This document shows positions 15,376 through 25,392 of a stretch of DNA of 64,000 bases, in pieces. The DNA lies in the NCBI GenBank assembly GCA_008501765.1, contig QQUE01000007.1, forward strand, positions 186,001-250,000, written 5' to 3'. The position numbers and the translations under genes were made by a program. Origin of the DNA: Calditrichota bacterium. Lineage in GTDB: Bacteria; Zhuqueibacterota; Zhuqueibacteria; Zhuqueibacterales; Geothermadaptataceae. Position 1 is the stretch's first letter. Each line of letters opens with the position of its first letter. The notes beneath the pieces are model-generated. The model was not told where the DNA came from. It saw only the letters and a list, made by a program, of their open reading frames with translations, and ran no database searches.

Positions 15376-17151
15376 ATGGACAAAAAATCAATTTATGCGT
15401 TGTTTCATGACGTTGTTACTGCAAATAAAGACAGCGTCGCCTACCGTTACAAGAAGAAAGACAATTGGGTTGAGGTGACCTGGGATGAGCAAAACCAAAC
15501 CTGCAAAGCAATTTCAAAATCATTGATTGCTTTAGGTCTCGAAAAAGACGATAAAATCAACATTCTTAGCAATACAAACATCAAATGGATTCAATTGGAC
15601 TTGGGGGCTGTGAATATTGGCTGCGTCAATGTTGGAATTTATGCCTCCAATCTGCCGCGTGATTGTGCCTATATTATCAATCATTGTGAAGCTAAAATTA
15701 TATTCGTGGAAGATAAAGATCAATTGGAGAAAATTGCTGAAGTCCGGTCCCAATTGCCGGCTCTTAAACATGTCGTAACAATGGAATCGTTCGTAAATAA
15801 ACATGATTGGGTCATGAGTTGGGATGAATTTATCAAAAAGGGAAGCAAAATTGGGGATGATAAATTTGAGGAAAGAACGCGTGCCGTTGAACCCAATGAC
15901 GTCGCTTCCATCGTTTATACTTCAGGGACAACCGGTGTCCCGAAAGGCGCGATGATTTCACATCAAAACCTGATTTTTGCTTCGTGGTCAGCGTCGCAGA
16001 GTTTACTCATAAAACCGGGGTTTGAAAATTTATTATTCTTGCCCCTTGCCCATGTTTTTGCCCGAATAATTCTCTACGTATGCCTGCGGAATAATATAAC
16101 TATTTCCATTTCTGAAGGCATTGAAAAAGTCGCTGAAAATCTTCAGGAAATAAAACCTCACTTTTTCGCCAGCATCCCTCGTATTTATGAAAAAGTTTAT
16201 GAAAAAATAACGATTGGCGTCCAGGACGCTGGCGGCGTAAAAGAAAAGCTTTTTAATTGGGCCCTTGGGGTGGGTTCGCAAGTTAGCAAATTGAAACTGG
16301 AAAAGAAAAGTATTCCGGCCGGATTAAGCATCAAGTATAACCTCGCAAACAAATTGGTGTTCACCAAGATTCAGGCTGCACTCGGTGGACGCATCGTTTA
16401 CACTATTTCCGGTGCTGCACCTTTGAACAAAAAAATTGCAGAGTTTTTCCACGCCTGTGGTATTCTCATTCTTGAGGGCCTTGGCATGACTGAGAATTCT
16501 TCGTTTACAAATGTCAACAGATTTGACAACTGCCGTTTTGGAACTGTTGGCCAAACCGGGCCTGACATCGAACAAAAGATTGCTCAGGACGGAGAAGTCT
16601 TGTTCCGCGGCGAAAATGTGATGCTTGGATATTTTAAAAATGAGGAAGCTACGGCGGAAACTATCGACAAAGATGGCTGGCTTTACACCGGAGATATCGG
16701 AGAAATTGACGATGACGGATTTTTAAAAATCACCGACCGGAAAAAGGACTTGATTATCACTGCGGGCGGGAAAAATATTGCGCCTCAACATGTGGAAAGA
16801 GCAATTCGCTCATCGCGTTATTTTAGCCAGGTTGTGGCGATTGGTGACCAAAGAAAATATTTATCTGCATTAATAACACTGGTTCCTGATGAAATAAAAC
16901 CCTGGGCTATTGAGCAAGGAATTCAATTTTCATCCTGGGAAGAATTACTTGGTCACGAAAAAGTTATCGCATTGGTTGAAGCAGAAATTGCTCGTGGGAA
17001 TGAAGAACTGGCTTCCTATGAAACCATCAAAAAGTTTACAATTCTGCCAGCCGATTTTACAATTGAAGCCGGAGAATTAACACCTACTTTAAAGGTGAAG
17101 AGGAAAGCCATTATGGAAAAATATTCTGCTGAAATCTCGGCTATGTACTAA
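15376..17151 (+). CDS. Long-chain acyl-CoA synthetase (AMP-forming), copy 2
   Basis: 591 residues. The start is the ATG at 15376, preceded by AAGGAGG (15361-15367) at 8 nt; a longer TTG start would place that site inside the gene. All ANL motifs are present: 'YTSGTTGVPKGAMIS', 'GLGMTENSSFTNVNRF', 'DGWLYTGDIGEIDDDGFL', 'DRKKDLIITAGGKNIAP' and the C-terminal lysine in 'PTLKVKRK'. It is very similar to the preceding gene along its whole length. Differences are concentrated in the middle (about residues 130-170) and in the C-terminal small domain, which may change substrate or expression needs. It ends at the hairpin shared with the converging moaC gene. Confidence 0.93.
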   Translation: MDKKSIYALFHDVVTANKDSVAYRYKKKDNWVEVTWDEQNQTCKAISKSLIALGLEKDDKINILSNTNIKWIQLDLGAVNIGCVNVGIYASNLPRDCAYIINHCEAKIIFVEDKDQLEKIAEVRSQLPALKHVVTMESFVNKHDWVMSWDEFIKKGSKIGDDKFEERTRAVEPNDVASIVYTSGTTGVPKGAMISHQNLIFASWSASQSLLIKPGFENLLFLPLAHVFARIILYVCLRNNITISISEGIEKVAENLQEIKPHFFASIPRIYEKVYEKITIGVQDAGGVKEKLFNWALGVGSQVSKLKLEKKSIPAGLSIKYNLANKLVFTKIQAALGGRIVYTISGAAPLNKKIAEFFHACGILILEGLGMTENSSFTNVNRFDNCRFGTVGQTGPDIEQKIAQDGEVLFRGENVMLGYFKNEEATAETIDKDGWLYTGDIGEIDDDGFLKITDRKKDLIITAGGKNIAPQHVERAIRSSRYFSQVVAIGDQRKYLSALITLVPDEIKPWAIEQGIQFSSWEELLGHEKVIALVEAEIARGNEELASYETIKKFTILPADFTIEAGELTPTLKVKRKAIMEKYSAEISAMY

Positions 17152-17171
17152 TCGAAAATTTTACGAATCCC

Positions 17172-17202
17172 CCCCCTGCCGATCATCATTTTCGGCAGGG
17201 GG
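17172..17202. terminator. Hairpin between converging genes
   Basis: An 11-bp perfect stem, CCCCCTGCCGA (17172-17182) pairing with TCGGCAGGGGG (17192-17202), with a 9-base loop, lies between the stops of the acyl-CoA synthetase and moaC. There is no T-run on either side, so it may be a stabilising or factor-assisted terminator serving both strands rather than a classic intrinsic one. Confidence 0.6.
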
Positions 17203-17215
17203 CATGATAAGTCAA

Positions 17216-17692
17216 TCATTCGAGATCAAAATCACCACTTTTCCCCCCTGATTTATGCACTAGTTTAATATCCCCGATTACCATATTTTTATCAACCGCT
17301 TTGCACATGTCGTAAATCGTTAATGCAGCGATACTGCACGCTGTCAATGCCTCCATTTCAACTCCGGTTTTACCATCACAAACCACAGTAGATTTGATAT
17401 TTACACATTCATCAAGCACTGTCATTTCCACATCAATTTTAGATAATAAGATCGGGTGACACAAGGGGATGATTTCAGATGTTTTTTTAGCAGCCATGAT
17501 CCCCGCAATTTTTGCTGTTTGTATAGCATCGCCCTTTTTTAGTGCATTTTCGCGCAACAAATGGATTGTTGTTTTCGCCATTTTTATGGAGCCAAGAGCA
17601 ACTGCACGCCGTGTGGTTATTTTTTTTGTACCAATATCAACCATATTTATCGTACCATCTTCACGAACATGACTCAATTCGTTTTTTTTCAC
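17216..17692 (-). CDS. moaC: Cyclic pyranopterin monophosphate synthase MoaC
   Basis: 158 residues, the usual MoaC length. Hallmarks: 'MVDIGTKKITTRRAVALG' near the N-terminus, 'LCHPILLSKIDVEM' and 'GVEMEALTACSIAALTIYDM', followed by 'AVDKNMVIGDIKLVHKSGGK'. MoaC converts the MoaA product to cyclic pyranopterin monophosphate in molybdenum cofactor synthesis, in the cytoplasm as a hexamer. The start is a GTG at 17692 with only a weak purine stretch upstream. No other moa or mob genes are nearby, so it is an isolated pathway gene here. Confidence 0.95.
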   Translation of the reverse strand: MKKNELSHVREDGTINMVDIGTKKITTRRAVALGSIKMAKTTIHLLRENALKKGDAIQTAKIAGIMAAKKTSEIIPLCHPILLSKIDVEMTVLDECVNIKSTVVCDGKTGVEMEALTACSIAALTIYDMCKAVDKNMVIGDIKLVHKSGGKSGDFDLE

Positions 17693-17915
17693 TTAATAAA
17701 TCTTTCTTTTAATGGATTAACCTAACTGCATCGATGCCAATTTATTTAATTGTAATCAATTAAAAACATAAAACTTATTCTAAAAATAATTTTCCGCATT
17801 TTAGCATTTAAAAACTAATATTATTTTAGGCTCTCACCTGATTTATACTGGGATCGCACGGTTATCATCTATTTACATCGACCACTTTTAGATTGAGTTA
17901 CACAAGGCAAACAAA

Positions 17916-19520
17916 ATGCAAAAGCGCAATTGGCACGCATCATTGCACTTTCTGATAGCGGCAGCAATAATAATTTTCGCTGCAAGTGCTATTCTTTATC
18001 CGATAACAATTCTGGCACAAGATAATAGTTCCTCAAAAATTTACAAAAAAGCGATCAAAGAAAAAAATGTTATTCTTCGTTTAAAAAAACTCAATGAGGT
18101 TATTAATCAGGACCCGACACACGCCCTCGCCTTATATGAAATTGGCCTGATATACAAAGCACAGCAAAACTATCGGCTCGCACAAAATTACTTTGTTTTG
18201 GCACGTAACAGCTTTACGGATGAGATGAAAGATGAAAATAAAATTGCAATTTTATATGATTTGGCCAATACATATGAGCACAATGGAAAATATCAGCTTT
18301 ATGAAAAAGCACTAAATGAGCTCCAACTCTTGCAAATTTCGAATAATTTTCGCAGTCGGATAAATTTTGAATTAGGGCGATTATATTATAAACAAAGCCG
18401 GTACGAAAAAGCGCTTGTGATCTTAGAAGATGCAAAAGACTTGAATAAAAAAGATCAGGTAATTTATTCAAACTTAATTGATATTATAAAAGCGACTCAG
18501 ACTCTTGAACTCAAATATGCCCAAGCCGAACAAGAGCGCCTTACCGGAAATTATCAAAAATCCCTTGCACTTTTTACTGAAATCAACCAAACTACACCGG
18601 ATTTTAAAAATGTTAGCACGAAAATCAGAGCAGTAAAAGCAGCGATCAGACGTGCTGAAAAATCTGCCCACAATCGGCTTCCCGAACTCGATACGACGAA
18701 AACGACTGCTGAAACTGGGATTTCTGAGGCCGAACCTGCCGATAGAACGCAAGAAAAATCAAAGACGCCACCGAAGCGCCCAATTGCAAATAATCCACCT
18801 GGAACGACTTTAGAAAATCTTGTACAAAACAAGGATGCATTAATAAAAACCCCAAACTCGGAACGCGATTCGAACACCGAATCAAAAATCGAAGAAATCA
18901 ACAAGATTAACACGACTATCCTTTCAGAGTCGTTTCAAATTGAGGTTGATTCTCTTTTCAGGCGGGGAAAAATTGCGTTTGAAAATAAAAATTGGCTTGA
19001 CGCCACGATTGATTTTGAGGTTTTACAAAATTTGAATCGCAATTACAAAGGCGCAGATTCATTATTAACCCAGGCACGCGCAGAATTGCATAAGCAAAAT
19101 ACGGCAAAAATTCCAAAAATTTCCAGGAATCATTCCGTCTCCTATTTTTTTATAGGTTTAACTACCATATTTCTCGTTCCATTGTTCGGATTTGTTTTCC
19201 TGCCTGAAGTACGGGCGCACTATTATCTAATTCGAAAAGATTTTTATGCGGCATCCAGAATTTATGAAAAAATTATCGCTCGAAATCCTACGAAAATGAA
19301 AGTCTACCCAAAACTCGCACAAATTTATTTGCTGAGCGGCCGTGTTGATAAAACGGCAATTCATGTATATAAGCGTGCCCTCCATTTATCGATTGATACC
19401 AACCAACGCGATGAAATTGCATCCCTGGTGATGCAGAAGTCCTTGCAGGAAGGACATTCAGATAACGATGCCATCGAGGTTCTGGAAAAAGTGTTGAAGC
19501 ATGAAGTCGTAAAAAAATAG
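17916..19520 (+). CDS. Membrane TPR protein 1 of the kinase/FHA/phosphatase cluster
   Basis: 534 residues. An N-terminal signal or anchor helix (about 10-34) precedes TPRs (about 50-200) and two copies of a longer, about 60-residue helical repeat with the signature 'W..A...FE......YK....L' (around residues 195-240 and 345-385). A Lys/Pro/Thr-rich linker separates them. A membrane helix at about 409-430 ('IGLTTIFLVPLFGFVFLP') leads into a C-terminal TPR-like domain ('DFYAASRIYEKIIARNPTK', 'YPKLAQIYLLSGR'). This last part is shared with the proteins at 27155 and 29073, so the three are paralogues. Predicted topology is periplasmic repeats, one helix, cytoplasmic tail. The biochemical role is unknown; scaffold is the likeliest. 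Confidence 0.82.
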   Translation: MQKRNWHASLHFLIAAAIIIFAASAILYPITILAQDNSSSKIYKKAIKEKNVILRLKKLNEVINQDPTHALALYEIGLIYKAQQNYRLAQNYFVLARNSFTDEMKDENKIAILYDLANTYEHNGKYQLYEKALNELQLLQISNNFRSRINFELGRLYYKQSRYEKALVILEDAKDLNKKDQVIYSNLIDIIKATQTLELKYAQAEQERLTGNYQKSLALFTEINQTTPDFKNVSTKIRAVKAAIRRAEKSAHNRLPELDTTKTTAETGISEAEPADRTQEKSKTPPKRPIANNPPGTTLENLVQNKDALIKTPNSERDSNTESKIEEINKINTTILSESFQIEVDSLFRRGKIAFENKNWLDATIDFEVLQNLNRNYKGADSLLTQARAELHKQNTAKIPKISRNHSVSYFFIGLTTIFLVPLFGFVFLPEVRAHYYLIRKDFYAASRIYEKIIARNPTKMKVYPKLAQIYLLSGRVDKTAIHVYKRALHLSIDTNQRDEIASLVMQKSLQEGHSDNDAIEVLEKVLKHEVVKK

Positions 19521-19812
19521 TTATTTAATTTTATCACTTGCGTTCTCAATAAACGCTCATTTTTGTTTCAGCATATCACAGCAAATAGCGGTACATAAAA
19601 ATAATTAAAACTTGGAATTTCGTTATTATAAGCAATTATTTCGCAAGAAGCTGGGATATCAAGTAAAATAGTGTGTGTTTTGGTAAAGCCTCGCGAGTTA
19701 AATTTATACTTGTTAATAAAACAATCCGGACCAGTTGCTTTTTACACAACCATTTATACTTGAACGGCATGTTTAATTCCCTGTGGTAATTAAAAAGGAG
19801 CAAAGCCCAAAA
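19521..19812. other. Intergenic region before the kinase gene, 292 bases
   Basis: No gene is supported here. A weak hairpin, GCGTT (19540-19544) with AACGC (19552-19556) followed by TCATTTTTG, could end part of the transcription of the TPR gene upstream. The rest is AT-rich and probably holds a promoter for the kinase-led run, but I see no convincing promoter boxes. Confidence 0.45.
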
Positions 19813-22800
19813 ATGAGTGTCACCAAAGTCATTGACGAAAAATATGAAATTCATCGCGAGATCAAACGAGGTGGTTTTGGATTAATTTATGAAGGAGTTG
19901 ACCTCACTTTTGGTAAGCCAATTGCCATCAAGGCCGTTGATCCCAACCTCTTGGGTGAAGCAAAGTATATTGATATGTTCCAGGCGGAAGCGCTTAATAT
20001 TGCACAATTTAGCCACCACAATATAGTTCATATTTTTGATATTAAAAGAGATCCAACAGGCCAATTTTATATTATAATGGAATTTATCGATGGGCCAGAT
20101 CTCGGGACAATGATTAAAGAATGTCTGACAAAAAAGGTAAAACTTCCACTTCATTTAGGGCTTTATATAATCGCAGAAGCATGTGCGGGGCTTGACTACG
20201 CTCACAACCGGCGTGACTCCCAAACCAATGAGCCTCTGAATATCGTTCACCAGGATATTTCTCCCTCCAATATCATGATCACCCGAACCGGAGAAGTAAA
20301 ACTCATCGATTTTGGCCTCGCTAATTTACGGCGTAAACAACCAAAAAATAAAAAAGAAGTGGTCATCCAAGGGAAGCTGAATTATATCGTCCCGGAAATG
20401 GTGAAAAACTCAAATCAACTGGATCGCCGCTCTGATATCTTTGCGCTCGGTCTGGTCTTGTATGAAATTTTAACCGGTGAACGTGTAATAAAACAAAAAT
20501 CTCCGGAAGCTGTCATAAATCATTTAATCGCTGGCAAGCTTGATTTGAGTGGAATTACCGATGGCAGCATTCCAGATAAAGTTGCTGAGGCGATTCAAAA
20601 AGCACTGGCAATTGACCCGGATAATCGCTATCCCACCGCGAATCATTTTTATATGGATTTAATGCATCAGCTAATCGTTTACGCTCCGACAGCAGATTTT
20701 ATGACAGAATTAAGTGATTTCATAAACGAGATTGTACCGTTAAAACCGCAACCAGATGTCAATGGGGTGCCTTCGGAAGACACGATCAGCACCATCAATG
20801 GATTTAAGAGTGGGAACGAATTTGATGCAACTGATTTTTATGAAGTTGGAATAGAAACAGATGAGGATGGGCAGGGTGCTCTCTATGAAAAAAAACCGGA
20901 ACCGGAGCCTGTAAATAACGGAATTTCGGCGGACGAAATTCCGGATTCTGAAATTTCTGAATCCACGGAAATCGAATTATTAAATGATGACTTGGTTGAC
21001 TTAACAGAATCAGCAGCTATTGTTGAAAATGAAAGCCCGGCAAACCCGGACTTCCCGGAAAATTCAGATGCAAAAGTTGCTTCTGATGCGACAGATAAGG
21101 GGGAACTCTCTGAAGCGGAGATAATTTCTGCGGATTTAGACTCTGATGAAACAGCCCTCATTGAAACGGCTGAAGTTGAATCTATTGATTTGCAAGATGA
21201 GACATCAAAAGAAAGTTTGTCTGTAGATAGTGAGTCCCCTTCCGACACACCCGATGATGATCCAGATAGTAACGATGAAGGATCGACTGATTCTGTACCT
21301 GCGGATGAGGTGCGTTTAGGCCAGATTAAAGATGAAGATTTCTCCTCGGATTCAAGCCTGACAATTGATATTACTGATAAGCTCGCAAATGAAATTTCAT
21401 CAGAAGAAGAGATTTTTACAATCGATGAGCAGGCAGCTGATACTTTTCAGGAAAGTAAATCTGAAGAAACAGTCGAAGTAGTATCCGGGTCGATTATAGA
21501 AAACCGGGAAGTAAGTCATTCCTCATCATCCCCGGAAAAGCCATTTGAAATCAAAGAGTTGTCGGATGATGAAGAACTCAAAACAATCATTGATATTGTT
21601 CGGCTTTCAACGCGAAATCATAAAAAATCTATTATATTTTCCCTCATAGCAATTTTTGTGCTCGCTGTTTGCTATTCGGTATTTGATGTAATGACCCAAA
21701 GAACAGCAATGGGTGTCAAGATTTACGATTTAATTTCTCCACCAGCAGCTAAAATTAATTCGTATCCTTCGGGAGCACAGGTTTATCTGGATGACGTATT
21801 GCAGGCAGATACTACACCATTGAGGTTGGAGAAAATTAAACCTGGAATTCACAAGTTAAAGCTGGTTTTGCCGCGGTTTGAACCTATAATTCGCTCGATA
21901 AACGTGCCGAGTAAGGGTGTGTTAAAAATTGCAGGGGAAAATGAAAAAGATCCCACAGATCCCTTTGTCTTCAATTTTTCATCGAAGTTAAACATTTCTT
22001 CCACACCACCGGGTGCAACTATTCAAGTTAATGATGTTCTGATGTCCAGCTTAACGCCCACACAAATCAATTGGGAAATTACTGAAGAACCTATTGAAAT
22101 AAAATTAACAATAGCTGGCTATCCTGATTTAACAGGATTTATGATAAACTCCGAGGATGGAAGTGAAATTATTCCTGACCGGCGATTTTGGAAATTTTCC
22201 CGTAATGATCCAGTGAAGGATGATTTTGAAATCGGGGGTATTTTTCGCAAATTTATTACCATAAAATCTGTTCCTTCCCGGGCACAAATCGTCATAAATA
22301 ATAGCCCGGTCGGCACAACCGGAATAAACGGAGAAGTTGCTCTCACACCCGGAAAACATGAAATAATTCTTCGAAAAAAAGGCTACATCGACCGAAGAAA
22401 GACGCTGACGGTCAGCGAAAAAACACCGGAACAAATTACAGAAGCGCTTTTACGAAAGGTTCGCGTTTTCGTTAAAAACAGCACGAGGACGGATGATAGT
22501 GATATTGGTGCATCCATCGTTTCTTTGCGCGGCAGTGGCAGAACAACGCGATTGAATAAAAGAACACCGGCGGAGATAACCCTCCTGCCCTACACTTATG
22601 CGGCCATGCTGAAAAAACAAGGATTTCACGATAAAGAAATTACCATAGGAAGAAACCAGACAAATATTGTTGTCCGGATGGATCCCATCCCTGCCGAAGT
22701 TGAAATATATATCGTAGATAGTTTAACAAACATGGAAGTTGAAGATGTTGCTATCTCCTATAAACTGCTCCAAACCAAGGAACCGGAAAAATCCCTTGGC

Positions 22801-22956
22801 ACTGCAAACGAAAAAGGGGAAATGTTTTTCGAATTACCACCGGGAATGTATCAGTTCACAATTAACAAAGCTGGATATCAGCCAGTAACAAAAAATTTAC
22901 GCGTAAAAACTGGCAGGCGAAATCGTTTGACTTTTCGATTTGTCATCCAAAATTAA
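19813..22956 (+). CDS. Transmembrane Ser/Thr protein kinase with PEGA repeats
   Basis: 1047 residues from the ATG at 19813, with AAGGAG 12 nt upstream; a GTG at 19783 would put that site inside the gene. The kinase domain (about 9-285) looks active: glycine loop 'KRGGFGLIYEG', Lys40 in 'IAIKAV', catalytic 'HQDISPSN' (Asp148, Asn153) and DFG at 166-168. It is followed by an acidic, Ser/Thr-rich linker of about 300 residues. A membrane helix lies at about 606-625, then three PEGA-type repeats (about 645-700, 724-776, 813-870) and two more beta-sandwich units to the end. Kinase and linker are cytoplasmic and the PEGA part periplasmic, where it may bind cell wall or partner proteins. It heads a run with FHA and PP2C genes. 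Confidence 0.93.
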   Translation: MSVTKVIDEKYEIHREIKRGGFGLIYEGVDLTFGKPIAIKAVDPNLLGEAKYIDMFQAEALNIAQFSHHNIVHIFDIKRDPTGQFYIIMEFIDGPDLGTMIKECLTKKVKLPLHLGLYIIAEACAGLDYAHNRRDSQTNEPLNIVHQDISPSNIMITRTGEVKLIDFGLANLRRKQPKNKKEVVIQGKLNYIVPEMVKNSNQLDRRSDIFALGLVLYEILTGERVIKQKSPEAVINHLIAGKLDLSGITDGSIPDKVAEAIQKALAIDPDNRYPTANHFYMDLMHQLIVYAPTADFMTELSDFINEIVPLKPQPDVNGVPSEDTISTINGFKSGNEFDATDFYEVGIETDEDGQGALYEKKPEPEPVNNGISADEIPDSEISESTEIELLNDDLVDLTESAAIVENESPANPDFPENSDAKVASDATDKGELSEAEIISADLDSDETALIETAEVESIDLQDETSKESLSVDSESPSDTPDDDPDSNDEGSTDSVPADEVRLGQIKDEDFSSDSSLTIDITDKLANEISSEEEIFTIDEQAADTFQESKSEETVEVVSGSIIENREVSHSSSSPEKPFEIKELSDDEELKTIIDIVRLSTRNHKKSIIFSLIAIFVLAVCYSVFDVMTQRTAMGVKIYDLISPPAAKINSYPSGAQVYLDDVLQADTTPLRLEKIKPGIHKLKLVLPRFEPIIRSINVPSKGVLKIAGENEKDPTDPFVFNFSSKLNISSTPPGATIQVNDVLMSSLTPTQINWEITEEPIEIKLTIAGYPDLTGFMINSEDGSEIIPDRRFWKFSRNDPVKDDFEIGGIFRKFITIKSVPSRAQIVINNSPVGTTGINGEVALTPGKHEIILRKKGYIDRRKTLTVSEKTPEQITEALLRKVRVFVKNSTRTDDSDIGASIVSLRGSGRTTRLNKRTPAEITLLPYTYAAMLKKQGFHDKEITIGRNQTNIVVRMDPIPAEVEIYIVDSLTNMEVEDVAISYKLLQTKEPEKSLGTANEKGEMFFELPPGMYQFTINKAGYQPVTKNLRVKTGRRNRLTFRFVIQN

Positions 22957-22986
22957 AACGCCTGGAATTGCAAGGGAGATGCTTTC

Positions 22987-25392
22987 ATGCCTAAATTGAT
23001 TTTAAAACACAAAGCAGAAGTGATAGACGAAATTATCATCAAAGCTTCAATTAATGCTTTCGCAATAGGTCGGGATGATCAAAATGATTTGGTTATCAAC
23101 GACAAGCTAATTTCTGGCTCACATGTGCGTATCGAAAGAAACGGTAACCAATATGTTATCCGGGATATGAAAAGTGCGTTTGGTACTTTTTTAAATAATG
23201 AACGCGTTGAAAAATCTGTTGATCTCAGTAGTGGAGACGAGATTCGATTGGGAGACCATCTGGTAGTTTTTGACAATCCCCTGGAGCACCTGGACAAAGC
23301 TTTTGCCGGCCATTCAGAGGAAGAAGAAGTACATGAAAACCAGGTAAATGGCCCTGTTCTGGAAGCCGATTCACTACAGAGCAAACATCAAGATTTTAAC
23401 ATCGACCAACTGGAAGAAGAATTTAAAGCCACCACTGAAAGTGTGATAGCTTCTCAACACAGCCAATCTGATGAGATGGCTCCATTTTATTTGCTCGCAA
23501 TTTGGGGCCCATATGCTGGCAAGAAATACCAGTTAAAGTACGGTGAAACGCGCATCGGCAGGGATAGCAAGTTAAACGATATTATTATTCGGAAGAATAA
23601 GAAAGGGGAAGTCGATCCGAGTATATCACGGCGGCACGCAACCATATCGTTTCTTGATGACAATTTTCATTTAATCGATAAACGGAGCAAAACCAGAACT
23701 TATGTAAATCAATCACTCGTTTCTGAAAATGATGATATTGTTTTACAACCCGGCGATGAAATTGAAATTGTCAGCGATCAGCAAAGTTCGATTTTCCGTT
23801 TCGTTGAAAAAAATGAATGGAATTTTACACCCCCGAAAAAAGCTGGAGTGTGGTGGATACGCCACAAAGCCAAAGTCTTAACAATTGCTGCGCTCTTTGC
23901 CATCGGCATCGGTAGTTTTCTGGCGGGAACGGGTTTTATAAAACGATCGATTATCACACAACAACCGGGCACCCTGGTTGTTGAAGCCACAAAATGGCGT
24001 TCACTTGAAAGTGGCGAAAATTCAGGTGCAAGAATTCAAAACCTGCCTGACACAGCCAATGATATGGCAATTCATGCCCTTGGTGATTTTGATGGTGATG
24101 GTTTCGTTGATATTGCCAGTTTAAATATCAATAAAAACCCAATTCTGCTGGATGGAAAAAGTAAACGGATGCGCTGGGCGATTTCATCCTTCAATGCAGA
24201 CCCGACAATTCCGGTTGTGGTTGCAGACATAAATAACAATAATCTGCCTGATCTGCTCTATGTGAGTAACAATGGGCAAATTATCGCCGTTGATGGCATG
24301 ATTGGAGCAGAAATATGGACAAGCCCATATTTTCACGGCCCGTTCACTGGCCGGCCAGTCGCCAGTGATTTTAACGGTGATGGCGCGATGGACGTGGCCA
24401 TAGTTCAGCAAAATGGACAACTGCATATTGGAATTAATCAGATCAGGAAGCTCAACTGGATCAATGTCGATTTACAAATTGAGACGCATGCTCCCCTTTC
24501 AACAGCAGATATTGATCTGGACGGTGATTTTGAAATCCTCTGTGGCACGGAACGGGGTTTAGCGATTATTGTGGATGGCACAAATGGTTCGGTTCTTGGC
24601 GTAATTGACATAAATGATGAGCTGAACAAAGCCCGCGGTACTTTTTACGAAGAAAACCAAATTCGTTATCCCGTCGGTGTTGCTGATCTTTCAGGTGACA
24701 AAAAGCCGGACTTGGTAATTTCCAGTGTTCAGGGGAATATAATTGCCATCGATGGTGCATCCCGTTCACGTTTGTGGGAAGACAGGCTCATAAATGATAT
24801 CTCCTTAAGCTCAGATTTCGTCTTTCCCTTTTCCATTGCCGATTTAACCGGCAATGGAATCGCAGATGTGGTTGTATCCACCGCCACGGGTGAAATAAGG
24901 GCTTATTCAGGTGTTGGAGAAAATCAAAACAACAAAAAACTCTGGTCATTGAATTCCGGGAGCAATGGAATTGCAAATAGCGCTATTGCGGATATTAACA
25001 AGGACAAAATTAGTGATTTGGTTTATCAAACTGATGCAGGATTACTGATTGTCATCGATGGGAGCAATGGAAAACCGTTGTGGACAAGTGCAAACATTAT
25101 AAAGGAAAAAACAAGCGCGCCTTTTGTTGCTGATCTGCAAAAAGATAATTTTCTCGATATTATGCTGGTAACAGAGGCCAGCCGTGTTTTTCAGTTCAAA
25201 ACAAATAGCAAAATTCCTGAAGGTTCTGTCGTTTGGGGACAAAAATATGGCAGCCAGGATAATGTTTTGCAAGCAGCATTTGTCTTACCTTCCGCTATGA
25301 ACGCGACCCTGGTGCTGGGTTTGGGTATCGTATTATTTATCATCGGAATCGTTTTAATTTTATTGGTTAGAAAAAGCAGTACTGTCGCATAA
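22987..25392 (+). CDS. Membrane protein with two FHA domains and an eight-repeat FG-GAP propeller
   Basis: 801 residues; GGGAG lies 8 nt before the ATG. FHA domain 1 (about 3-95) has GR at 28-29 and SGSH at 43-46; FHA domain 2 (about 170-270) has 'RIGR' and 'SRRH' ending at 217. Both keep the residues used to bind phosphothreonine. A membrane helix (about 296-318) follows. Then come eight FG-GAP/VCBS-like repeats (about 365-735), several with Ca-binding patterns such as 'DFDGDGFVDIA' (367-375) and 'DFNGDGAMD', interleaved with PQQ-like 'W' strands. A second helix (about 771-793) closes the protein. FHA domains would face the cytoplasm and the propeller the periplasm. The substrate of the kinase upstream is a natural partner. 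Confidence 0.92.
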   Translation: MPKLILKHKAEVIDEIIIKASINAFAIGRDDQNDLVINDKLISGSHVRIERNGNQYVIRDMKSAFGTFLNNERVEKSVDLSSGDEIRLGDHLVVFDNPLEHLDKAFAGHSEEEEVHENQVNGPVLEADSLQSKHQDFNIDQLEEEFKATTESVIASQHSQSDEMAPFYLLAIWGPYAGKKYQLKYGETRIGRDSKLNDIIIRKNKKGEVDPSISRRHATISFLDDNFHLIDKRSKTRTYVNQSLVSENDDIVLQPGDEIEIVSDQQSSIFRFVEKNEWNFTPPKKAGVWWIRHKAKVLTIAALFAIGIGSFLAGTGFIKRSIITQQPGTLVVEATKWRSLESGENSGARIQNLPDTANDMAIHALGDFDGDGFVDIASLNINKNPILLDGKSKRMRWAISSFNADPTIPVVVADINNNNLPDLLYVSNNGQIIAVDGMIGAEIWTSPYFHGPFTGRPVASDFNGDGAMDVAIVQQNGQLHIGINQIRKLNWINVDLQIETHAPLSTADIDLDGDFEILCGTERGLAIIVDGTNGSVLGVIDINDELNKARGTFYEENQIRYPVGVADLSGDKKPDLVISSVQGNIIAIDGASRSRLWEDRLINDISLSSDFVFPFSIADLTGNGIADVVVSTATGEIRAYSGVGENQNNKKLWSLNSGSNGIANSAIADINKDKISDLVYQTDAGLLIVIDGSNGKPLWTSANIIKEKTSAPFVADLQKDNFLDIMLVTEASRVFQFKTNSKIPEGSVVWGQKYGSQDNVLQAAFVLPSAMNATLVLGLGIVLFIIGIVLILLVRKSSTVA

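Noticed and set aside
20883-21248. 121-codon Ser-rich minus-strand frame opposite the kinase linker
   Set aside because: The Ser-rich composition is the reverse complement of the acidic linker; a shadow frame.
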